A stretch of 64,000 bases of DNA from assembly GCA_964035545.1 (NCBI GenBank), contig OZ037767.1, positions 11,947,081-12,011,080 of the forward strand, written 5' to 3'. Positions 1 through 13,500 of this stretch are shown one piece after another. The notes beneath the pieces are model-generated. The model saw nothing but the letters and a program-made list of their open reading frames with translations, did no database searches and had not been told where the DNA came from. Positions within the stretch are counted from its first letter, which is position 1, and the number at the start of each line of letters is the position of its first letter. Made by a program: the position numbers and the translations under genes. This stretch comes from Bugula neritina. Lineage: Eukaryota > Bryozoa > Gymnolaemata > Cheilostomatida > Bugulidae.

Positions 1-1835
1 GAATAAAATAAACTAGCGAAAATTTTCTTTAAATTTTAGTACCAGACCAACTCTACCCAATAGGAGCCCGCCGTGATTTTTTGAATCAAGCACTGCTTGA
101 TCAGCGCCGCAACGTATACCGGAGTACGATTTATCCCGGATGTTTACAAAAATCGCTAAAATTTGCTGTTACGGCGTACGGTACGGTAAGTGTGAATAGG
201 GGGAATATCTTACAGTCGACAGTGGCACCACTAACGCTAGCCAATCAGGACAGTCACACTAATTGATAGCAGGTGGAGCTAGCTACTCGTAGTTGCAGTG
301 CGCTGAGTAGCTAGCCGGCAGAGCAGCTTGGGACTTCATTTAGAGTAGTTGTGTATTAAAGCTCGCTAATTATGTAATCGTTTTCTATTCATGCTAGCAG
401 TAAATAACCTTCTTGTATTTGTGTAAATAATAAAGTATCTTATCGTAAACAACCTGGTGCAGTGGCTTTGATTAAGTAGACCCACACATAATAATAGTGA
501 ACTGGCAAAATTCACTACAATATGGCCTAATGTTATCACATACATGTTACTTAACATGTCAAAAAACTATAGATTGAGGTAATTCACATTTGCACTTCTA
601 TAAATATACAAATTACGAGCTGAAAGATCACATCTCACAGTCATATTTCTATAGTTATTCATTTGTATAGTCACGTGACCAGCAAGAATGCTGGCGCTGT
701 TACGTCACATTTCCCAGCTCATTTCAAAATCGGCGTTTTGGCTGTTACCAATCTACACCCTCAACTTCAACTAACTTTTTCTACCTTTGGTCAAATGATT
801 TTTGTCAATGCATGCTTAGAAAAACACAATATTATGTGTGTTTGACCTAAATGGCCATTTATTAGACAAGATAGAGCAATCCTTTAAGAGTGCTGCAAAT
901 AGTGAGCAGAATAATCTATATACTATTCCAAATATTGAATGGCTGTCACAGTTGAGTACCAGGTGACCGTACGCTAATGGTATCAACAAACTGCTATGTT
1001 AAATGGTTGGAGCTGCTTTCCTATAGATGACGATGTTTGATGAATCTAGAGAAAACAATGCACTGCTAACCAGATAGCAACAAATGCTGTGATGAATTGT
1101 ATGTTTTAAATTGGTTATAAAAAGTTTCACCTGTGCACAAAAAGTATATTTAAGGCTAATGCAAATATTGCAACATGCATTGCAGTAACTTCTGAAAACA
1201 TGATTTGCTATGCTGATCAACTTATAATGCATATGTATATATTTGCACATTATTTGTAATTTTTACTGTTAATTTTGAGTAGGCCTACAGCAATATTATT
1301 ATTTTGCATAATACCTCAAGCAGATTTTATTTTTCTCAATCAGAAGTAGCCAATCTTCTTCCTTTCTTGCACTTTCTTTTCTTGTAGACAATATGAGGTG
1401 CTGATATAAAATTGTGTATCTTTTTCCAAACTCTTTGCATCTTTTTCTCACTATACTCATACTTGAAATATACACATAATATTTTGACTCTATAAAAAGT
1501 TTTTTTTGATAACAAGCAGCAAACAACAAAACTGCAAAAGTATTTCTTGTAGTTATTTTTAATTGAACGCCATTAGCTGGTATCATTTGGAAAACAAAAA
1601 ACAAAAAAATTTAATGCTTCCCTGTATTAATAGAATTATCAGTTTGAAACCTGGCCAGTAGGTGCTGCACTTTTTGTGCTTTACTCTGATATGGAAAAAT
1701 ATAGCATGAATCTAAAGCAGTCAGGAGTACAAACTTTTAGATATGAGTCCATAATTAGGATAGCAAATAGCTACTTTTGCTTTTGAAGCCTGCAAAAAAT
1801 TTTATTTATTGCTGGCTATCACAATGTGAAAAAAG
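1..1835. other. Non-coding stretch, GC-richer at its start
   Basis: No convincing gene was found. The first 350 bases are richer in CpG than the rest and hold a perfect 11-bp inverted repeat (278-288 against 305-315). Small open frames at 81-266, 999-1250 and 1299-1604 have no recognisable domain and look like chance frames. The part next to 1836 is probably 3' flank of the Toll-like receptor gene on the minus strand. Confidence 0.5.
278..315. repeat. Perfect 11-bp inverted repeat
   Basis: GCTAGCTACTC at 278-288 is exactly complementary to GAGTAGCTAGC at 305-315, leaving a 16-base loop. It lies in the only GC-richer patch of the first kilobase. It could form a hairpin; no function can be assigned. 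Confidence 0.6.
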
Positions 1836-1934
1836 TTAGAGAGGCCAGATTTTAGATAGGAATGCATTATGCCAGAATTCATCTAAAAATAAACTTGACT
1901 CGCCTTTACAGTAACATCCATTTCAGATATATCA
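1836..1934 (-). pseudogene. Candidate last TIR exon of the Toll-like receptor, out of frame
   Basis: Reading the minus strand after an acceptor-like ATTCAG at 1940-1935, one frame gives IYLKW, the form of the conserved TIR tail motif TYLEW. A second frame gives DEFWHNAFLSKIWPL and a stop ending at 1836, matching TIR box 3 (FW..L). Order and spacing (13 codons between the W and FW parts) are what a TIR C-terminus would show, but the two halves are one base out of frame. The phase-0 end of the upstream exon would also read straight into TGA here. It is either a decayed tail, an assembly indel, or a coincidence with the true exon elsewhere. Confidence 0.4.
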
Positions 1935-2034
1935 CTGAATGTTTAATTGCAATAGTGAACTAGCACCTCTTGATTTGGATAGGTGTGCAACTTAGAATGT
2001 GTTATTTGGTGAATTATACAAAATTAACACTCAC

Positions 2035-5000
2035 CATATTGATCACATTTGTGTTTGAAGTAAGAAGAGAGGTCATTGGTGATTTAATTATATCTTCATT
2101 GAGCTCTTCTAGGATTAGTACAAGTATTCTGTTAGGCTGATAGATATTCACATTATCCTCCATACTAGCACCTAAAAAGATGCTCAATGTTTCAGCTTGA
2201 ATTTACTTTGAATGATAATATAAGGAAATTGCTGTAATAGTTCGAACAAAAGTCTTCCTTGTTTTTCTAAATGTTTTCAGCATAAATGTTAGGCAATCTA
2301 ATTTATTGAGCTCACTAAGATATTTTTTAACTTTCTGAGTGAAGGCCAATTTTCTAATTTTACAGATTAAATCTTTTAACAACTCCTACAAAATGCTATA
2401 GTCATATGATAATAGATAACTAAGGTGCAACAGCAATACATTTGTATCGACACATTTTCACAGTACTACAGTGATACAGTAATTAATTGCTGCAATAATA
2501 CCGTAATTAGTACATTATCACAGTAATATAGTAGCATCATATTACAATAATATAGTAAAACATTATTACAGTAATACAGTATCACCACACTTCAGTGATA
2601 TAAGCAATATTATAGATGAAAGTCAAAAGTCAAAGTCTGGAAAAATTTGTGGGGGGGGGGGAATTTACTCTAACAAAAGCTACTACTAATTATTTTAATG
2701 TCCAACATGCCATGGTTCTTCAAGTTTCAAAGCCTTATAAAGTAGGATACTAAGAAAAAATGGCAAAGTGATTTTTTCAACTTTGAGGCAAAATAAGTTA
2801 GAAAAAAATAATGACTATTGAGTTCTAACGACATAAGTATAGATACTTGTGAGCTGTATCTGTAAAAACATAAACCAGGTGACACGTTACAGTAATACAA
2901 TAATACCGTGATGCATTATTGTAGTGTTACAGGAAAGAAGTTTTATATAGAATTGCAACAATCCAGTCATTTGCATTTAAATCCTAGATGTTAAAAATGG
3001 ACAGTGATTATATGGTTACATGCAAGTAAGATATACAATATTTCAAAAATATTCTTTTGAAACAAACAAAAAACCTGCTAGAAACTCTGTTTGGTAAAGA
3101 CAGGCTGGACTCAGGAGGTATGAGTTTGAGAGAAGAATTATTATCTTTCTGCTCTTCTGTACTGTCTCACATAGCTCACGGAATGTGTTGGCACCAGGCT
3201 CAGAGTCTCGATCAGTTATGAACAGATTCAGTTTCTGTAAAATAAAAATTAAGAGCAAATTAGAAGCTCACTGTAGTTATGTTAAATTTTATTCAAAGCA
3301 GTACATGGAAATCAAATCTGGTCAGTCACTCATGGGATGGAAGATAGGATATACACGACAAAACTGAAAATGCTGAGGCACATCTTTAGAATCAATTGTG
3401 AGAAGCAAGTTGAAAATGAGTTGATCAGAAAGCAGACTGAGTAAAAGAAAGATGAACAAAACATTGGAGGAGAAGACGTCTGCAGTAGTTTGGGCATGTT
3501 GGCAGAAAATAAGACAACGGTATTTACCTCTTTTTCAACATAGAGATCACAAGTATACAAAGAAGAAAAAGACCTTGACAGGTGCCGTAAAATTTAACAA
3601 GAAGCCATAGGTTTTTAAACAAGAAGATGTCAACAGCCGAGTCAGATAGCGATCGCTGATTGACCTTGAAGCCTACATTACAGCTACCCATGCAGAGCTA
3701 CAGTTGCTTGGGTGAGATAGATGACAAAGTACAGTTTTATAGAAAATATGTTTGTGACAAAACCAAAAAGAAGCATGTTATGAAAAACTATCAATTTATT
3801 AAAGTGAATGGTTAGCATGGGTGATATTTTCAAATCTGACAGGTAATTTAATTTAGGCTGTTTACTCACATTTACACTCTCATTTTCTTCTATATGAGGG
3901 ATGAGATGCTGTACCACCCACTGAGTGTCTGCTTCACTCTGCCTGTTGTATGACACCAGGGCATCATACTCACACTGCTGTTCAAACTTTACTTCCTTAA
4001 TTTTTCTTGTCATAGCTCTTAATACTAAGCTACAATGACTGATATACCAGCGATACTTGTAGCAGGGAAGGGCTATGATTAGGCTAACAGCTATCCCAGT
4101 TAACGCAGCACTTATGATTAATAAAGGAGTTTTAATGAAACAGCGAAATTGATCTGGCTGGTAGTCAATAACTCTCATAGTAATACTTTTATTGCTTGCC
4201 TCAGGTGGAGTGCATCTTATGTTTTTGGGTAACACTACAATAGATGAATTTTTGATCCAGTTCTTTAAATCGTTGGTACACGTGCAAATAAGTGGGTTGT
4301 CATTAATTGCAAATATCCCAATGTACTTAAAGTCTCGTGATAAACTGTCAAGCAAGTCATTAGATATTGAAGTAATGGCGTTGTCTTGTAGATATATATA
4401 ATTGAGAGCCTTCAGTCCTTGAATATTAGATTGATCAAAAAAAGATAGAAAGTTAGAGCTATAGTCTAAAGCTCTCAACTTTGGACATAAATTAGGTAGG
4501 TTAGGTGGCAGTGTACTGATTCTGTTTCCACTCAACATAAGTATTGTTAGGTGCGGCATGTTTTCAAACAAGTATCTTGGAATATACTTAATTTGATTGT
4601 AGGATAAGCCTAAAGTTCTTAATTGTGGTAATCTAGCAAGAGCACGGAAGTTTGTTTCTGCCATTTTCCCGATGTGATTATTAGCCAAATGGAGAATTCG
4701 AAATGTTGAGCATATCTTTGAAATATCAATTAGTTTATTGTTTTCCATGTACAATGCCCCAAGGTAAGGCATAACTCCACAAATGGTTCCTCCACCTGCA
4801 TCTGAAAACCTGGTTATATAGTTATTATTCAATGTGAGATGCCTTATTTTAGTATGCTTATAGTTAGTTTTAGTAAAAGAGTCATCAAATATTGGAATAA
4901 CCTCAAGAAGATTGCTATCTAAATACAAAGTACCAAGTTCTGGAAAGTTGTCAAGCAAACTTGACAAATCATATGGTATAGCAGAATTAATTCCAATACC

Positions 5001-6194
5001 AATGATGTTTAACACTTTTAATTTTGAAATGAAGGTTTTATTGCTGTACAACTTAAACTTACGAGGTCCTAGAAGATTCCCGCGCAATGAGAAATCTACT
5101 AATTTTTTTAAAGATTCAAAAGCATTTTTTTCAAATGATGAAATTCCGCACCAGCCAATATACAGAGTATGAATATTAGTCAACCCTTCAAATGTTGACT
5201 TTATGAGACTAGGGCCAAAAATCTTATCGCTGAATCTGGTGTCGAGAAGTGACAGTTTTGGTAATGTCTTCAGACCTAAAAGTGAAAAATGATTTAAAAA
5301 ACAAGATGTGTTAGCTTGCTGAGTTGTTGTCCAATATTGTATGGAAAGAAGAGCCAGTCTTTTAGGTAGATGGTGAAACAGATTGGCTGCATTTGCCGGG
5401 CAGTTCCTAAATATAGGTATGTTGTCAATAAAAAGATTAGTGAGATTTTCAAGTGATGTAAGAATTTTCTCACTGGCAGAGAATATGTTAGATTCACTCA
5501 AATAAATAGTAGTAAGGTTTTTTAAAGGAGCAAAGAAACTTTCACTGATGTCCCTACAATCATCATGGTTTCTGCCAAAGCCTATTAATTTTAATGTCAA
5601 AAGCTGCGTTAAACTTTCAAATTCCGGTGAAATGGTGGATTTATTTGTTCTACAACTATCTAAGGGATTGTGAGAAAAGTCCATTTTTCTCACATTAACA
5701 AGTTCTTGAAAAACATTTGTTGGAAACGATATAAGTTGATTGCTTGGAAAATAAAAGTAACGAATTCGGTGGTGATGATGGAAAAGGTTGTTTGGCAGTC
5801 TTGATAGCTTGGAGCCAGTCACCTTGATTAAGTATAGATCTTGCAAATGTGCAAATGTTCGAGAAGCAATTGAAACTATGTTCTTGCCTTCAATTGTTAT
5901 TGTCTTCAAGTTCAACAAATGCTGAAATGTTGAAGAACGTAGCTCTACGGGCGCACCAATGTAGGTAAGAGTTAGATATCGAGTGGTAGAGGTGAGATGT
6001 CTAGGTACCACTTCCTTAGGATTACTGGTAGTACAGATAGCATTGTGTATATTACACTTTGAGCATTCCTCTATTCCACAGAGTCCAGTTTTGCAAAGTT
6101 TATCATCATTTTCACAGAATCTTTGTACCGCCAAACTTTCCTTACCAATAATGATGGTCCAAACCCAAAACAGTACTTGATATGACAGCTTCAT
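2035..6194 (-). CDS. Toll-like receptor (LRR ectodomain, membrane segment, TIR domain)
   Basis: Three exons are supported: 6194-3870, 3234-3075 and 2171-2035, joined in phases 0 and 1 at GT/AG sites. Exon 1 (775 codons, true ATG) gives a signal peptide (about residues 1-22), a cysteine-rich N-cap (FCEN...CNIHNAIC), many leucine-rich repeats, one LRR C-cap with CTC and a later Cys (about 640-670), a membrane helix (about 693-716) and the start of the TIR domain (box 1, YDALVSY). Exon 2 carries the BB-loop box 2 (DRDSEPG) and LLSNSYLLSPACLYQTEF. Exon 3 continues with RILVLILEELNED. Such receptors signal through TIR adaptors to NF-kB-type pathways after ligand binding; ligand and cell location are not shown by sequence. 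A single C-terminal cysteine cluster is the V-type (single cluster) architecture. The 3' end is unresolved (see 1836-1934). Confidence 0.85.
2440..2610. repeat. Degenerate CAGTAATA-type short repeat
   Basis: Imperfect iterations of ACAGTAATA and ACAGTGATA motifs continue for about 170 bases upstream of TLR exon 3 on the plus strand and recur near 2890. Similar CAGTAATAC words appear near 21460 and in other spacers, so this is a general simple-sequence habit of the genome. Confidence 0.45.
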
Positions 6195-7500
6195 GTTCTA
6201 AATTCTAAAATGTTTCGCGCCAACCCTTTAACTGCAAGCACAAACTTAAACTCTGGTAAAAATAACAACATGCTGAAAATCTATGTGGGCATTATAAAAT
6301 AGCTCCTCAACAATAGTTATTCTGTAGTACAATTTACACCATGATAACTGTATTGTAAGGTTTGAATACTTATCAGTACCAATTCGCTTAAGCTTCTATT
6401 CAAAACTCTTACAACTTAAGCCTGGTAGTGAACAGTAAAATGATGCAGTTGCATTCACACTCAATTTACTATTATCCTACCTAACACAACAAACAGCTAA
6501 GAATATATAACAATTTACACCAGTGAGCACTTATTGTCACTTACTGTGTTGAAGTATGCGTTTGATGAGTTTTTCTAGTATTTTCTCTCACCACTCTGGG
6601 CATTACCTTTATGCACAGAATATCAACTAAATGTAATAATACTTACACATATCATAACTCATATGCAGTTTAGCTTTCAAATTTAAGCATAAGGTGTTCA
6701 CCTGATTGGTTGGAAGCTAAAATTCACCGACTGATACTATCAGCCAATACAGTAAACACAGACATTCAATATGAGAGGCTATGACACTGTAGTATACAAG
6801 ACTTATGTCAGTAGTTCCGAGTAAAAGTCTATCTAAAATAAACAACATATATGCAAAAGGCAAATTGGCTACAAAGCTGATCATTGCAAAATAATGATAA
6901 AGATTGTCATCCAGTGACACTTGCAGCACAGGTGCTTTAGTTAGCATGCAATAAAAGCTATACTTACATTCACCACTAAAGCATTGGCCAGTCGACTGAC
7001 AGAATGTTTAGTTTCACATGTTGCTGTTATGTACATGTAGCTTGTACCTCCAACAGTGTTGTTTTTAGAAATTTATTGGGGGAAAGTCGACTGTGATCTA
7101 TTGAACGTATTAGTGATTTAGATCGAGATGAGAATACCATGTGTATTAGATGGCGTCAGGCACTTGATTTAAAACAAACTAATTTCAGTGAAGACTTGTA
7201 GACAAGATGATAGCTTTTTTCATTTGGATGAAACTTCCTTAATTTCTGTGTAAGGCATTCCATAATAAATACCATCAATTCTTGGTGGTTGATAGTGCTA
7301 CTATTTGATAAAATTGGTATGGCTATTGAATTTTCACACCCATGAACCTTCATTTTCATTTCTCAAATGTCAAACTATTCATTCAGTTAACTAGCAAAGG
7401 ATAGAAGTGTTTATATAGAGGTGTCGTGATAGGCAACTGCTCCACTTGTAGTGCGAATGACTGAGCATGTAAATCCTTACTAACTAGTCAATCAGTGGGA
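6195..7500. other. Spacer between the TLR 5' end and the MED17 3' end
   Basis: Both neighbours are on the minus strand, so this segment should hold the TLR promoter and any 5' untranslated exon plus downstream sequence of MED17. No conserved element could be recognised. A hydrophobic 76-codon minus-strand frame (6717-6947, real ATG) has no recognisable domain and is not called as a gene. Confidence 0.4.
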
Positions 7501-7516
7501 GTAATCAAAGTGATAA

Positions 7517-7522
7517 TTTATT
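7517..7522 (-). terminator. Poly(A) signal AATAAA of MED17
   Basis: The plus strand reads TTTATT, i.e. AATAAA on the minus strand, about 63 bases after the MED17 stop codon at 7585. Position and exact consensus make it the likely cleavage and polyadenylation signal. Confidence 0.6.
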
Positions 7523-7584
7523 GTAATATAAATATACATCATATGTACAACTGTAATGACAATACACCAACAAGACACAATCCG

Positions 7585-10500
7585 TCAAGGTTTAACTTTT
7601 CCGCTATACACTGATAACAGCAGTTCCATTTTATGAGTAAAGTTACGTCCTGTCATCTTGTCCATGTCTACTTGACGAAAAGATTGACGGAGAAGAGCCC
7701 ACTTCTTGTCTGTGATTAGAGAATCAGTGAGGAAATCGCTTTGACCTTTCTCAGATACAAGCACTTCTAATCCAGAAACTGTATTAGCTCTCACGGCCAG
7801 TGCACTAGATGTGACCAAAACATATAAATCACTAAATACGTAGAAAACACATGCTAGTCATGGCAGACATGATAATCCTTTCCCTCTCTGGTATTAGTAG
7901 CAGACACTGCTGCAGTAACAAGTCAAGTCAGTATACAAAAAGTTATATAAAATACAAGTCATAGCCTTAGAGCTTAATGTTACATAAGGACAATTTTGAC
8001 AGAAAGGCATACCTGCTGCCGTCAGAGGAGGATACGAGGATACTGGGGCTAGTGCCAAACACTTCTGCCTGGTAACTGGTTGAATTATAAGTGTAGGAGA
8101 GAACATTACAGCCCAGTGTGGTGGAGAGTCTGTATACAGCTTTGATCTGGTACTGGCTGACCTGCAGTAGAATACAAGATTATAGTATTTAGAGTAGCTA
8201 TAGTAGCTAGAGTATTCAGAGTAGCTATAGTATTTAGAGTAGCTATAGTAGCTAGAGTATTCAGAGTAGCTATAGTATTTAGAGTAGCTATAGTAGCTAG
8301 AGTAGCTATAGTTGTTAAAGGAGCTATAGTAGCTAGAGTATTCAGAGTAGCTATAGTATTTAGAGTAGCTAAAGTAGTTAGAGTATTTAGAGTAGTTAGA
8401 GCAGCTACAGTATTGAGAGTAGTTAGAGTAGTTAGAGTATTTAGAGTAGTTAGAGTAGCTACAGTATTCAGAGTAGTTAGAGTATTTAGAGTAGTTAGAG
8501 CAGCTACAGTATTGAGAGTAGTTAGAGTAGCTACAGTATTCAGAGTAGTTAGAGTAGCTACAGTATTGAGAGTAGTTAGAGTAGTTATAGTATTTAGAGT
8601 AGTTATAGTAGTTAGAGTATTTAGAGTAGTTAGAGTAGTTATAGTATTCAGAGTAGTTAGAGTATTTAGAGTAGTTAGAGTATTTAGAGTAGTTGGAGTA
8701 TTTAGAGTAGTTAGAGTAGCTACAGTATTGAGAGTAGTTAGAGTATTTAGAGTAGTTAGAGTAGCTACAGTATTGAGAGTAGTTAGAGTAGTTATAGTAT
8801 TTAGAGTAGTTAGAGTATTTAGAGTAGTTAGAGTAGCTACAGTATTGAGAGTAGTTAGAGTATTTAGAGTAGATACAGTATTGAGAGTAGTTAGAGTATT
8901 TAGAGTAGTTAGAGTAGCTCCAGTATTGAGAGTAGTTAGAGTAGTTAGAGTATTGAGAGTAGTTAGAGTAGTTAGAGTATTGAGAGTAGTTAGAGTAGTT
9001 AGAGTATTGAGAGTAGTTAGAGTAGTTATAGTAGTTAGAGTAGTTATAGTATTTAGAGTAGTTATAGTAGTTAGAGTAGCTATAGTAGTTAGAGTATTTA
9101 GAGTAGTTAGAGTAGTTAGAGCAGCTACAGTATTGGGAGTAGTTAGAGTAGTTAGAGTAGCTAAAGTAGTTAGAGTATTTAGAGTAGTTAGAGCAGCTAC
9201 AGTATTGGGAGTAGTTAGAGTAGTTATAGTATTTAGAGTAGTTAGAGCAGCTACAGTATTGGGAGTAGTTAGAGTAGTTATAGTATTTAGAGTAGTTATA
9301 GTAGTTAGAGTAGCTCCAGTAGCCGGCGCTGTTGATAAATTGCATGCATTGTGCACAATTTATAAATTTCAGAAATGAAATGAGCAATTTACAAGTCCTG
9401 TAGTTCAATATTATAGCATGACTTCCTTCTTTCAAGCTAAGCATTGTGTACTTTGTCATGAAGTGAGAAAAAGATTTCCCTTAAACCTGAGCTAATTAAT
9501 CCATTTTCCATTTATACTTTACTCAACTGTCTCAATTTCATAACAAATAAGATGAAAATAACTCCTTTCTCCGCCTCTATATTCAAAGTATCAGCAAAAA
9601 TCTGAACGCAGATCACAGTGACAATCAGAAGCAGTAAAATGTATCTATCCACTAAAAAAGAATCCAATCCATCAATATTTCTATAAGTTAACCAAATATA
9701 AGAGGAAGTAGAGAATAAATAGCAGACCTGCCACATGATATAATCCTCCAACCTTTGAGATTCATGAGACAAACTAATCTCTATGCCAGACTTGCCAATA
9801 GCAGTTACTTTTCCTTTACATATTCTAATGATGAACCATGACCTGTAAGTTAAAACAGCTTACCTGCAGTTACTATGCCAATTTAATGCAACAGGTAACC
9901 CTGTTAGGGAGATCAACCTTGTCAACTGAAAACTATTCCACAGTGAAACATTTACTGAGAGACTGAACAGTAAAAGAGGAAGTAAGAAAACTTCATGTAT
10001 CTTTATTAGACTTGCTCTGGTTTCCATTGCTTCGCATTACACGAATGGATTCTTTATTCAATATTAGGAAACAGTTGCATTGAATGAAACCAAACAATAA
10101 GTTCATGCAAACTGCAACCCTAAATTCATCCGTATAGAACCATTTGAAGCAATGGGAACGCAGTGTATGAGTTTGTAAGGAGATGGTTTACTTGATGAGG
10201 TCATAGCTGGGCGAGGTGATGGTGACTCGCAAGGATGAGTTGAGTGCATCACTGAGACCGTCTGTGTGTATGTGAAGGAGGGGGTCACTGATGGTGAGGG
10301 CCAGGTGCTCTATAGTCTCTGTTACCATCAGTCTAAGCACAACGTTCCTGCCCATGTCAATAATCTTCTCCAACACACTCTCCCTGTGAATGTATCATAC
10401 CAGTGAGTTGTTTGTATTGAATAAATTCCTATTACAGCACTACTGCACTAGTATATTGCAGCGCTACTACACTATTGTATTGCAGCACCGCTGTACTGCA

Positions 10501-13500
10501 GTATTACTACACTACTTTATTGCAGCACTACTGCACTACTGTATTGCATCACTACTGCACTACTGTATTGCAGTACTACTACACTACTGTATTGCAGCAC
10601 CGCTGTACTGCAGTATTACTACACTACTGTATTGAAAACTACTGTACGAATGCACTACTGTATCAATGCAATGCAGTACTACTTCACCAACACACTACTG
10701 TAATGCAGCACTACTGCACTACTGAACTAAGCGACTACACAATAAAGTACAACAACTTACTGGAAAGGATTCTCATAAGAGAGAAGTTCACTGCGAGATG
10801 TGGCGTTAGGGCCGGCTAGCCGACGCCTTTTCGTAGGTCCAATGGAGCTGGTGATGGGATGCGGAAGATCTCGGTGTAGGGAGTTGTAATGCTGAGCTCT
10901 GAGCAGCTGGTGGAGGGCCAACTGTAAGACGGGGTCAGACACTGGGGGTACAGCATCTGCAGCCTGAAACATCACACAATATAAACACGTGACAGAATAT
11001 AAACATATGAAACAATATAAATACATCACAGAATATAATATACAAGCGCTGTAAGGGGATGCAATGAAACTAGCAGATGATTCGACTCTACAAACCTTGT
11101 CTTCAGTGTTACTGTGTACAAACATGATGTGCATCTTAAACCCAGGAAAGAGCTGCAAACACAACGAATAGCATGTTAGGACAAGCATGCATCTTCTTAT
11201 TGCAGTTCACAACAAAACTAGACATTGAGTTAAGGAGAGAAGTGAAGGCAGACATTCAGTTTAGGAGGAAGTAGAGACACTCACGTGAATAATGACCTGG
11301 TTGTTGGCTACCATGTGGGATACGGAGGAGTTGAGTTTAAAAGCCTCCCGGCAGAGCTACAAAAACAGTATGAGGGCCACATGAAACTCACAAAGCCAAC
11401 AACACTGGTTTCCATAGATTATTCAGTGAAAATATCAGATAGAGTTTATATAATATATTCTACTGTGTGATTGCGTGATGTAACCTAATAGCCATCAATG
11501 GTCATAATGTAATAACACAAAATACATGTATGACTTATATTACTCACATACACTATATATTATCACATATATTACTTAAACACACTTTACATATTATCAC
11601 ATGCATATATTACTTACAAACACTACATATTATAACATATATGACTCACACACTACATATTATAACATATATGACTCACACACTACATATTATCACATAT
11701 ATTACTCACAAACTACATATTATCACATATATAACTCACACACACGACATATTATCACAGATATTACCCACACACACTACATATTACCACATATATAACA
11801 TATTGACAGTAGAGTTACAGACCTGAGAGAACAACTCTTTACAGTAGATGACATTCTGTGCAGCATCTAGTTTGGTTTGCCATCTATTGGAACTGTTTAC
11901 AAGAGTGGGTAACCTCTGAGGTACAGTTAGCATGGCATTCAGCTTAGATATGCTGTCCTCGGGGCTGGTCATGTGTATAGACACCTGGATGTAGGCACTA
12001 CCTTCCAACTCCGGCGGCAATCGCACGTCTATAGCTCCCCCAGACGGCTGAATACTGACTTTCTTAAACACCTCAAAAGTTCCTTTATGCCAGAAGGCAG
12101 AGCCAGCTGTAAATAACAGCATCTTTATAATGCGATAAAGAAAATAGTACAAGACATAAACGCTCATATAACCTAGTAGCCTCCATCACAACTGCTAATC
12201 CAGCACTTCCCTTGGTTTAATGACAGCACGTCAAATGTTGGCAGCAGAGCACCTTAACCCTCAGGAGCACCAGCTCCTTCCTAAATCACCAGATAACAAC
12301 TCACCAGACTTGTAGCTCAGGTCTCCAATGATGTGCTGCCCAACCCGCTTGATACGCCACTGCTGCCGTAGAGCCCACAACTCGGAGTAGAACTCTGACT
12401 GCTTCTGAGAGCTGTCCACAGTCTCCTTGTGAATGCCTTTTATCTTCTCGGCACCCAGAGAGAAGATCACACTGGCATTCTGCATAGCCTGCATCATAAT
12501 CATGCATTTCAGTGCAACTTCTGTCAGCTGTTTTCATTTCACTATTTGAAAATGGTGAGAAATTTATTCAGTAAAAAGCAAATAAACATTGTATCTGCAG
12601 AAAAGGTTTTCAGCATAGAAATTTTGAAACAAATCTATAAAATAGAAGAAATTTGCAAACAACTTATCACTGAACTCACCTGTCTTCTAGTTACAAGCTG
12701 GTAAGCTGATTTAGATTCAGAAAAATCGTTTCCAATCTTATCTAAGACCATTAGGCGCTTCTCCTTGGCGATGGCTAAGCAGTCTGACAGCACGTCCATT
12801 TCAGTGAGGGATGAGCTATAACAATATCAGACAATACAATTGAGGGAGTTAACAGGAAAACATGAAAGTCAATAACATCAGTTTATTCTGATTGAACAGC
12901 CCTCTTTTGTCAAGCAACCAGATACAGGTGTAAATAATTTGTATAGCAGGGAACCCTAAATTTGTGTAAGTAACTTGTACTCCTTACGTCTATAACAACT
13001 AATCTCACTTATTTAATATGAAACTACAATTTTCACAAAGCAATGTTTAGCTTTGAATGTTATTACAGAAAAGTTTGAATAAAGCACAAGTATCATTGCT
13101 ACTTGGTAGATGTGTATGTTCGCGGTCAGATTAGCTTATCGTGGTCTGTTTAGAAGGAATGGAGAATGTAATTACAGATACTCCATAAATAAAGCCCATA
13201 AAATTCCTAATAATTTTCATGTTATAATAAAAACACATAAAGACAAAGCTGGAAGAAAAGGCAGCTTTAAATAAAAAAACTACTTTGCTTACGCTAGTGC
13301 ATTTCGAAGCCATTCCCATGGCCAGATTTTAGGCTGTTTTGCTTCAATTGCTTTATCTTTGTTTATTAGCTCTTCTTTCTTGCTGCTATCTTCTTCTTTT
13401 TTCTCCCCAAAGTCAATTAGTTGAGCCAATTTGGCCAAATTATCAGACAGGTGCATTGGTCTGCATAAACAAAATATATGGTTGCAACGATACAGTTAGT

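Noticed and set aside
6717-6947. 76-codon hydrophobic minus-strand frame
   Set aside because: It has an ATG, but no recognisable domain, no flanking splice logic, and hydrophobic frames are common by chance in AT-rich DNA.
7894-9459. Long minus-strand frames of 521 and 416 codons and a plus-strand frame of 321 codons
   Set aside because: They are translations of the 9-bp minisatellite in three frames; the array lies inside a MED17 intron with good splice sites on both sides.
10435-11805. CRISPR-like arrays
   Set aside because: Units are contiguous or vary without constant-length unique spacers, and the DNA is animal genomic; they are minisatellites.
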